Assembly (NCBI GenBank): GCA_031270755.1
Contig: JAISWV010000316.1
Coordinates: 1 to 6,653, forward strand
Reading direction: 5' to 3'
DNA length: 6,653 nt
Source of the DNA: Synergistaceae bacterium
Lineage (GTDB): Bacteria > Synergistota > Synergistia > Synergistales > Aminobacteriaceae
Shown here: one piece after another, positions 1 through 5,005 of the stretch
Position numbering within the stretch: position 1 is the first letter of the stretch
Layout: each line of letters opens with the position of its first letter
Notes under the pieces: model-generated
The model's database searches: none
Told to the model about the DNA's origin: nothing
The model's input: only the letters and a program-made list of their open reading frames with translations
Position numbers and translations under genes: made by a program

Positions 1-2349
1 CGTACCCGTTACGCCCTGGAACGCCTGCGGGAAAGGGCGAAGGATATCCCCGTACCCAACGATTGGGTTTACGTCTACAACTTCGACGACCCGGGCGAGC
101 CCCTTGCGATACCTCTTCCCGCCGGGCACGGCAAGAATCTGTGCACGGCTCTGGACGAGCTCATCGACGAGCTCAAGGTCACCATCAGCAAGGCCTTCGA
201 GAAAAGCCAATACGAGGACGCCAAGACCCAGTTCGTCAAGGTGTTCCAGGAAAAAGCGGGAACGATCATGGACGAGCTCAAAACGTGGTCGGCGGAAAAG
301 GGTTTTGCCCTGAAACGGACGCCTCAGGGATTCGTGAACATCCCCTTGATCGAAACTAAAGACGAAGAGGGCAAAACGGTGGTCCGCGAGATCCAGCAAG
401 AGGAGTTCGAGGCTCTGAGCGATGAAAAACAAAAGTCTTATCAGGCCATATCCGAGGAGGTCTCCCAGAAGACCCTGGCGTCTTTGCGGCGAATCCGGGA
501 CATGGAAAAAGAACTGAAGGAAGAGATCGGCAAGTTGGAGGCGGAGATCTGCCGGTCCGCCATCAGCCCTTACCTGTCGGACATGCGGGAAAAGTACGCG
601 GACGTGGGTGAGCTCCAGGGCCCGAAACCTTCACGGAGAGACAAGCGCACACCCGTGTCGGCCGACTCTTCGTCCAACGAAAGCCTCTCCAAGTGGTTCG
701 ACCGCTTGACCGAGGACATTATCGAGAACTTCGGCGCTTTCGTCACGTCGGTTCGGGACGAATCGGCCGAGGTGGACTTCAGCCGCTACACGGGCAATCT
801 CTTTGTCGGCAACGACCCGGACGCCGGAGCCCCCGTCGTCTGGGAGACGAACCCCACCTATTACAACCTGGCGGGCAAAGTCGAGTACGAGAGCCGGCAG
901 AGCTACCTCTACACGGACTTCCGCCGTATTGTCGCCGGGGCGTTTCACAGGGCCAACGGCGGTTTTTTGGTCCTCGACGCCGAAAAGGTGCTGATGAACT
1001 TCATGTCCTGGGAGGCCATCAAGCGCGTCTTGCGCACCGGAGAGTCCAACATCGAGAACTTGGGGGAGCAGTACGGGGCCATACCCGTCTCCTCCCTGCG
1101 CCCCACGCCCATCCCCATGGATTTGAAGATCGTGATGGTGGGAACGCCCTACATTTATGAACTGCTGCAGTACTACGACCCCGAGTTTCAAAAAATCTTC
1201 AAGATCAAGGCGAGCTTCGACTTCGACATGCCGAGAAACAGAAATACGGAAAAGGAAATGGCCTGCTTCGTGGCCGGGGTTGCCCGGGAGGAAAACCTTT
1301 TGCCTTTCGACGCCTCCGCCGTTTCCGAGATCTTGGAATGGACCAGCCGGGCCGCCGACGACCAAGAGCTTTTGTCCACCGAGGTGGGGCGCATTCGGGA
1401 ACTGATCGTGGAATCCCACGCTTGGGCAAAAACTGAAAAAACGAAACGAGTCGGCAAAGGCCACGTTCAAAAGGCCATTCGTCACAAAAAATATCGGGCC
1501 GGACTTTACCAGGACAAGTTGACGCGCGCCTTCGCCACCGGGCTCATCCGCGTGGACACCGAGGGCATGGCCATAGGCCAGATCAACGGGCTCTCGGTCA
1601 TCGACCTCACGGACCACCGATTTGGCCACCCCTCCCGTATCACGGCCAACGTCTACATGGGGCAGGAGGGCGTCGTCAACATCGAACGGGAGGTCAAAAT
1701 GACGGGACCCATCCACAACAAGGGGTTGATGATCCTCTCCAGCTACCTGGGGCGCATGTACGCCCAGGACATGCCCCTTTCCCTGTCCGCGCGCCTGACC
1801 TTCGAGCAGAACTACGGAGGGGTGGAGGGCGACAGCGCCTCCTCCACGGAGCTGTACTGCCTGCTTTCGGCCCTTTCGAAGCTGCCCTTGAAGCAGAGCA
1901 TCGCCGTCACGGGCTCGGTGGACCAGTTCGGCAACGTACAGCCCATAGGCGGCGTCAACGAAAAAATCGAGGGTTTTTTCGAGTGCTGTAAGATCAGGGG
2001 GCTTTCCACCTCCGGAGGCCAGGGCGTGATGATCCCCAAACAAAACGTGAAGCATCTCATGCTCGACCACGAGGTGATCGACGCCGTTCACGGCGGCAAG
2101 TTCTCGATCTGGGCCGTCTCCACCATCGACGAAGGCATCGAGGTGCTGACGGGAGTCCGGGCGGGGAAGGAGAAAAAAAACGGCACGTTCCCGGGGAATT
2201 CCGTGCACGGCAAAGTGAAGGCCCGCCTGAAAAAGCTCATGGAAGACAGCGTCCGCCTGCGCAAAGAACTGTCGGGGAGCTCCGCCGAAGATTCATACGA
2301 AAAGAGCTCTTCCAGCGAGGAAGACTTTCGGAGGAGACCCATGCCATGA
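1..2349 (+). CDS. Lon-related ATP-dependent protease (S16 family), 5' end missing
   Basis: The frame is open from base 1 to TGA at 2347, giving 782 residues. The true start lies upstream, so the GTG at 241 is internal. The product is an AAA+ protease of the Lon-related (LonB/YcbZ-like) group, expected to unfold and degrade cytosolic proteins. The segment DWVYVYNFDDP just after the left edge is typical of this family, and the first two codons (Arg-Thr) probably end the Walker A loop. Residues about 119-200 are charged and helical, likely coiled coil. A Walker B-like GGFLVLDAE lies near residues 320-328, and a sensor-2-like GRIREL near 463-468. The protease domain covers about 515-720: nucleophile Ser612 in GDSAS and Lys655 in GGVNEK, spaced 43 residues as in E. 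coli Lon. The last 60 residues are a Lys/Ser/Glu-rich tail. No membrane segment is apparent, unlike archaeal LonB. The stop overlaps the next start by ATGA, suggesting coupling. Confidence 0.93.
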   Translation, partial: RTRYALERLRERAKDIPVPNDWVYVYNFDDPGEPLAIPLPAGHGKNLCTALDELIDELKVTISKAFEKSQYEDAKTQFVKVFQEKAGTIMDELKTWSAEKGFALKRTPQGFVNIPLIETKDEEGKTVVREIQQEEFEALSDEKQKSYQAISEEVSQKTLASLRRIRDMEKELKEEIGKLEAEICRSAISPYLSDMREKYADVGELQGPKPSRRDKRTPVSADSSSNESLSKWFDRLTEDIIENFGAFVTSVRDESAEVDFSRYTGNLFVGNDPDAGAPVVWETNPTYYNLAGKVEYESRQSYLYTDFRRIVAGAFHRANGGFLVLDAEKVLMNFMSWEAIKRVLRTGESNIENLGEQYGAIPVSSLRPTPIPMDLKIVMVGTPYIYELLQYYDPEFQKIFKIKASFDFDMPRNRNTEKEMACFVAGVAREENLLPFDASAVSEILEWTSRAADDQELLSTEVGRIRELIVESHAWAKTEKTKRVGKGHVQKAIRHKKYRAGLYQDKLTRAFATGLIRVDTEGMAIGQINGLSVIDLTDHRFGHPSRITANVYMGQEGVVNIEREVKMTGPIHNKGLMILSSYLGRMYAQDMPLSLSARLTFEQNYGGVEGDSASSTELYCLLSALSKLPLKQSIAVTGSVDQFGNVQPIGGVNEKIEGFFECCKIRGLSTSGGQGVMIPKQNVKHLMLDHEVIDAVHGGKFSIWAVSTIDEGIEVLTGVRAGKEKKNGTFPGNSVHGKVKARLKKLMEDSVRLRKELSGSSAEDSYEKSSSSEEDFRRRPMP
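2330..2336 (+). promoter_or_regulatory. Shine-Dalgarno site for nth
   Basis: GGAGGAG lies inside the last codons of the protease gene, 9 bases before ATG 2346. This is the best ribosome-binding match in the window and supports ATG 2346 as the nth start. The nearby ATG at 2341 is in the protease frame and encodes its penultimate residue. Confidence 0.7.
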
Positions 2350-3050
2350 CCGCCGCAAAGCCGAAAACTCCGAAATCGAGAAATTTGGCTCGATGGATCG
2401 CCGAGTTTTTGGATCTGTTGGAGACGAGCTGGCATCACGAAGAAAATCCTCCCGACCTGGTCCACCCGGAACCCCTGGATGGGCTGATTCTTACCGTGCT
2501 GTCCCAGCACACCAACGACCGAAACCGGGACGCGGCGTTCGCTCGTTTGAAAGAACGGTATCCCGCTTGGGAGGACGCCGCCGCCGCGGGGTACGAAGCG
2601 GTGGAAGACGCGGTGCGGCCGGCGGGGCTGGCTCCCACCAAGGCGGGGCGTATTTTGGAGATTTTGAAAATCGTCCGGGAGGACTTCGGCCGTTATTCCA
2701 TCGCGCCCCTGGCCCAGCGAGGCCGGGACGAGGCGCGGAAGTATCTCTTGTCTCTGCCCGGCGTGGGGGAGAAGACGGCGGCCTGTGTGCTGCTTTTCGA
2801 CATGAAGCTCGCCGCCTTCCCCGTGGACACCCACATCGCCAGGGTCTGCCAGAGAGTGGGATTCGTTCCCGAGGCGACTCCGGCCGAGGCCATCTGCGCG
2901 CTGCTGGAGCGGGAGGTGGACCCCGCCCGCTACTTAGGCGGACACGTCAACATAATCGAACACGGCCGGGCCGTCTGCAAGGCCCGCAGGCCTCTGTGCC
3001 CCTCCTGCTCCGTCGCCGGGCTGTGTTCTTTTTCAGAAAAATTAATTTGA
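2346..3050 (+). CDS. nth: Endonuclease III, DNA glycosylase/AP lyase with [4Fe-4S] cluster
   Basis: This 234-residue protein (E. coli Nth has 211) belongs to the HhH-GPD superfamily. The family removes oxidised pyrimidines from DNA and cleaves the abasic site by beta-elimination in base excision repair. The helix-hairpin-helix LPGVGEKTA carries the catalytic Lys143, and PVDTHIARV carries Asp161. Their spacing of 18 equals that of E. coli Lys120 and Asp138. Four cysteines at 211, 218, 221 and 227 give the C-X6-C-X2-C-X5-C cluster motif, intact. The N-terminus has about 20 extra basic residues. The helix that in E. coli reads SAQATD here reads SQHTND (53-58), so the position of the E. coli pocket Gln is His55; other bacterial Nth-like proteins show related variants, and substrate preference may differ. 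Translation is probably coupled to the protease gene through the ATGA overlap. Confidence 0.95.
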   Translation: MTAAKPKTPKSRNLARWIAEFLDLLETSWHHEENPPDLVHPEPLDGLILTVLSQHTNDRNRDAAFARLKERYPAWEDAAAAGYEAVEDAVRPAGLAPTKAGRILEILKIVREDFGRYSIAPLAQRGRDEARKYLLSLPGVGEKTAACVLLFDMKLAAFPVDTHIARVCQRVGFVPEATPAEAICALLEREVDPARYLGGHVNIIEHGRAVCKARRPLCPSCSVAGLCSFSEKLI

Positions 3051-3053
3051 GGC

Positions 3054-3059
3054 GAGGTG
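3054..3059 (+). promoter_or_regulatory. Shine-Dalgarno site deciding the start of the small gene
   Basis: GAGGTG ends 6 bases before ATG 3066. A GTG at 3057 in the same frame would lie within this site, so it is unlikely to be the start; ATG 3066 is preferred. Confidence 0.6.
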
Positions 3060-3065
3060 CGGCCA

Positions 3066-3407
3066 ATGAACGAAGTGAACGAAGGATTTTTCAGTAAAAA
3101 TTTTCGGGAAAAGCTGAAAAAAAAACTGAAGGAAAACCTGAGCGCCTTTGGGGAGTTTTTCTGGTGGTTCGTCTTCGGTACCTTTCTGGACAAACGCATC
3201 GCGGCCATCCGCAAAGAAGCCTGGGACACCAACGACAACGTCATGCTGCTGCTTTTTGGGGACTACTTGGGACTGCCCAACCCCATCTCCTACTACACTT
3301 TGGAGCTCTTGCCCTATTTGGCGGAGGAGATGCTTCCGTGGCAAAGGCGTATAATGAACCGACAATCGGTGGTCGCGGAAAAAGCGGCCCAGTACGATTT
3401 CACGTAG
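3066..3407 (+). CDS. Small protein of unknown function beside an ArsA-like ATPase (possibly cory-CC-star-like)
   Basis: This 113-residue protein starts at ATG 3066. Residues 11-25 are a lysine-rich amphipathic segment. Residues 29-41 are strongly aromatic and hydrophobic (FGEFFWWFVFGTF), too short and too flanked by charge to be a confident membrane helix. Residues 58-68 are hydrophobic and lead into LGLPNPISYYTLELLPYL (68-85), the most motif-like part, followed by WQRRI. From memory, the 'cory-CC-star' small proteins found near ArsA/Get3-type ATPases have a similar central segment and end in a Cys pair. This protein has no cysteine at all and ends in QYDFT, so it would be a variant if related. 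I could not check this. Its position 67 bases before the ATPase gene suggests a partner or client-delivery role, which is inference. The gene contains an A9 run at 3117-3125 encoding Lys-Lys-Lys. Confidence 0.8.
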   Translation: MNEVNEGFFSKNFREKLKKKLKENLSAFGEFFWWFVFGTFLDKRIAAIRKEAWDTNDNVMLLLFGDYLGLPNPISYYTLELLPYLAEEMLPWQRRIMNRQSVVAEKAAQYDFT

Positions 3408-3474
3408 GCACGATTTCGAGTGGAACAGATTCAAGTAAAACAGACTGCGGCGCGGCGAATGGGGGAAAAGCAAG

Positions 3475-4440
3475 ATGGAAGATCGAAAAGAGGACCAGAG
3501 AAAGCCGCCTTTCGTTTTTTTCGGAGGCAAAGGGGGCACGGGAAAGACCACATGCTCCGCCGCATACGCCCTTCGGCTGGCGAAGGAAGGGCGAAAGACC
3601 TTGTTGGTGTCCACCGACCCCGCTCACTCCCTTTCCGACATCGTTGGGACAGCGCTGAGCAACGAAATCCTGCCGATTCAAGAGAACCTTTGGGGAATAG
3701 AAATCGACGCGGCCCAGGAGGCTAAACGCTACGTCGGCGAAATACAAGACAAGATGCTGGCTATCGTCAGCCCGGCCATCGTGGAAGAGATCAAGCGCCA
3801 GATGGAGATCGCCTATCTGTCGCCGGGCTCCGAGGAAGCGGCGACCTTCGACAAGTTCGTGGAGCTGATGGACGAGCTGGGGAACCCCTACGACGCCATC
3901 GTTTTCGACACGGCCCCCACGGGCCATACCTTGAGGTTGCTTTCTCTTCCGGAAATCTTGGGCACATGGATCGAAAGCCTCATTACCAAACGCCAAAAGT
4001 CCCTGGAGCTTTTCAAAATGGCGGGAAAATTCGAGAAAGAGATGATGCGCCGCGCTATGGAAGACCCTGTGGTGGAGTCTTTGACCCGCAGGCAGAAGCG
4101 CTTCGAGAAAAGCAGGAAATACCTGACGGACCCCGGGAGCTCTGCGTTTTTTTTCGTCCTGAACGCCGAGCGGATGCCGATTCTCGAGACGGAGCGGGCA
4201 ATCGGACTTTTGGAGAAGTTCGGTATCCCCATAAAGGGCGTCGTCGTCAACCGGGTCATTCCGCCGGAGGCCGGCGATTTTTTTACCGCCCGCCTGGCCG
4301 CTCAAGAAGGATACCTTCGGGACATCGAGAGACGTTTCGGGGCGAAAAAAATCGTGCTCCTGCCGCTGCTCCGGTCGGATGTGCAGGGAATGGAGCAGGT
4401 GGAGGCCGTAGCGGCCCTGATGGGGGCAATCGACGCGTAA
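3475..4440 (+). CDS. ArsA/Get3-family ATPase, single domain
   Basis: This 321-residue protein is a deviant-Walker P-loop ATPase of the ArsA/TRC40/Get3 group, expected to be a cytosolic ATP-driven dimer. The P-loop GGKGGTGKTT is at 17-26, with signature Lys19 that reaches across the dimer. Switch I VSTDPAHSLSD is at 45-55, where Asp48 matches the catalytic Asp of DPAH. Switch II DTAPTGHTLRLL is at 145-156. The nucleotide-base Asn is N259 in VVNR, and a PLLRSDVQG motif lies at 297-305. A charged, Met-containing helical stretch at about 175-220 sits where Get3 has its client-binding insert. There is one ATPase half, not two as in plasmid ArsA (about 583 residues). The only cysteine is Cys27 after the P-loop, so arsenite-binding cysteines and the Get3 CxxC are absent. 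No arsB, arsC or arsD lies nearby. Arsenite pumping is therefore unlikely; protein or membrane-protein handling is more plausible but unproven. GGGGGA 9-14 bases upstream may bind the ribosome. Confidence 0.9.
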   Translation: MEDRKEDQRKPPFVFFGGKGGTGKTTCSAAYALRLAKEGRKTLLVSTDPAHSLSDIVGTALSNEILPIQENLWGIEIDAAQEAKRYVGEIQDKMLAIVSPAIVEEIKRQMEIAYLSPGSEEAATFDKFVELMDELGNPYDAIVFDTAPTGHTLRLLSLPEILGTWIESLITKRQKSLELFKMAGKFEKEMMRRAMEDPVVESLTRRQKRFEKSRKYLTDPGSSAFFFVLNAERMPILETERAIGLLEKFGIPIKGVVVNRVIPPEAGDFFTARLAAQEGYLRDIERRFGAKKIVLLPLLRSDVQGMEQVEAVAALMGAIDA

Positions 4441-4464
4441 GATTGACGCGCGTGAGATTGACTA
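4435..4464 (+). repeat. 15-bp imperfect tandem duplication at the end of the ATPase gene
   Basis: GCGTAAGATTGAC (4435-4447) is repeated as GCGTGAGATTGAC (4450-4462), 12 of 13 bases identical at an offset of 15. The first copy contains the ATPase stop TAA. The second places TGA in the same frame, so the gene has several in-frame stops (4438, 4444, 4453). Confidence 0.75.
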
Positions 4465-4490
4465 TGGATGAAACTTGACATGGATGAAAC
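4464..4490 (+). repeat. 16-bp offset duplication of the tadA start region
   Basis: ATGGATGAAAC occurs at 4464-4474 and again at 4480-4490, 11 of 11 bases. The second copy is the tadA start (Met-Asp-Glu-Thr-Phe). The first copy encodes Met-Asp-Glu-Thr followed by TGA at 4476-4478, one base before ATG 4480. This makes a five-codon mini-cistron that could feed ribosomes to tadA by reinitiation. The weak GTGAG at 4452-4456 is correctly spaced for ATG 4464 rather than for 4480. Confidence 0.75.
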
Positions 4491-4950
4491 GTTTTTCATG
4501 TCTCAGGCGATTGTGGCGGCGAAGGCAGCTTTGGCTCGGGAAGACGTCCCCGTGGGCGCGGTTTTGGTCAAAGACGGCGAAATTTTGGCGGGGGCCTCCA
4601 ACGTAAAGACCACCGACCCCACCGCTCACGCGGAAATCCAGGTCATCCGCAGGGCCGCGGAGCTGACGGGAAGCTGGAACTTGAAAGGCTGCGACCTTTA
4701 CGTGACTTTGGAACCCTGCCCCATGTGCGCGGGGGCCTGTGTGAGCGCCCGGGTGCGCGGCGTGATTTTCGGGGCCCGGGACCCCAAGGCGGGGGCGGGA
4801 GGGTCGTTATACAATATCCTCGCCGACACGAGGCTCAACCACAGGTGCGAAGTCCGAGGCGGCGTGTTGAAGGACGAGTGTGCGGCGCTGCTCAGGGAAT
4901 ATTTCAGGCGGCGGCGAAATTGCGGGAAACGAGAGAGTGAGTTGGAATGA
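4480..4950 (+). CDS. tadA: tRNA-specific adenosine deaminase TadA
   Basis: This 156-residue zinc enzyme deaminates adenosine 34 to inosine in the anticodon of tRNA-Arg(ACG), allowing one tRNA to read several Arg codons. His50 and the proton-shuttling Glu52 are in TAHAE, and the remaining zinc ligands are Cys80 and Cys83 in PCPMC, all intact. VPVGAV (23-28), the following GARDPKAGAGG and a late DECAALL are also characteristic of TadA rather than of cytidine or guanine deaminases. Length is normal (E. coli about 167), with an Arg-rich C-terminal tail. I chose ATG 4480 because MDETFFMSQAI matches the usual TadA N-terminus. ATG 4468 in the same frame would add MKLD, and neither start has a strong Shine-Dalgarno. 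The stop overlaps an ATG at 4947, but that frame ends after 29 codons and has no recognisable product. Confidence 0.95.
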   Translation: MDETFFMSQAIVAAKAALAREDVPVGAVLVKDGEILAGASNVKTTDPTAHAEIQVIRRAAELTGSWNLKGCDLYVTLEPCPMCAGACVSARVRGVIFGARDPKAGAGGSLYNILADTRLNHRCEVRGGVLKDECAALLREYFRRRRNCGKRESELE

Positions 4951-4966
4951 AAGCGTCCTATGTGGC

Positions 4967-4972
4967 TATAAT
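4967..4972 (+). promoter_or_regulatory. Possible -10 box of a recJ promoter
   Basis: A perfect TATAAT sits in a short AT-richer stretch (about 4950-4990) in an otherwise GC-rich window. The best -35 candidate is TTGGAA at 4942-4947, 4 of 6 matches with a long 19-base spacer, so the promoter is uncertain. A transcript would start near 4979, upstream of the proposed recJ start at 5006. Confidence 0.3.
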
Positions 4973-4990
4973 AACGAAAACAAATGCGAA

Positions 4991-4995
4991 GAGGG
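4991..4995 (+). promoter_or_regulatory. Shine-Dalgarno site favouring TTG 5006 as the recJ start
   Basis: GAGGG ends 10 bases before TTG 5006. The alternative GTG at 4937 has only a weak GAG very close to it. The in-frame codons between 4937 and 5005 include CTA (4958) and TCA (4997), which I do not see again in the rest of this gene; this also argues that translation begins at 5006. Confidence 0.45.
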
Positions 4996-5005
4996 ATCAA
5001 ACGCC

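Noticed and set aside
631..2208. Long antisense open frame (525 codons) opposite the Lon-related protease gene
   Set aside because: It is exactly codon-aligned with the sense frame, so it only reflects the absence of TTA, CTA and TCA codons there. Its His/Asp/Val/Gly-rich translation looks like no known protein, while the sense strand has clear domains.
2393..3097. 234-codon + strand open frame overlapping nth
   Set aside because: Its Arg/Gly-rich translation is typical of a shifted GC-rich frame; nth has complete catalytic and cluster motifs.
3405..3407. TAG stop of the small gene read as pyrrolysine or read through
   Set aside because: The sequence after the TAG is an Arg/Lys-rich shifted frame running into the ATPase gene, with no family-like ending.
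3408..3474. Promoter or terminator in the 67-base gap before the ATPase gene
   Set aside because: I found no convincing -10/-35 pair and no GC-rich hairpin followed by a T run.
3400..4305. Antisense open frame of 301 codons opposite the ArsA-like gene
   Set aside because: Codon-aligned with the sense gene and without recognisable motifs or a ribosome-binding site.
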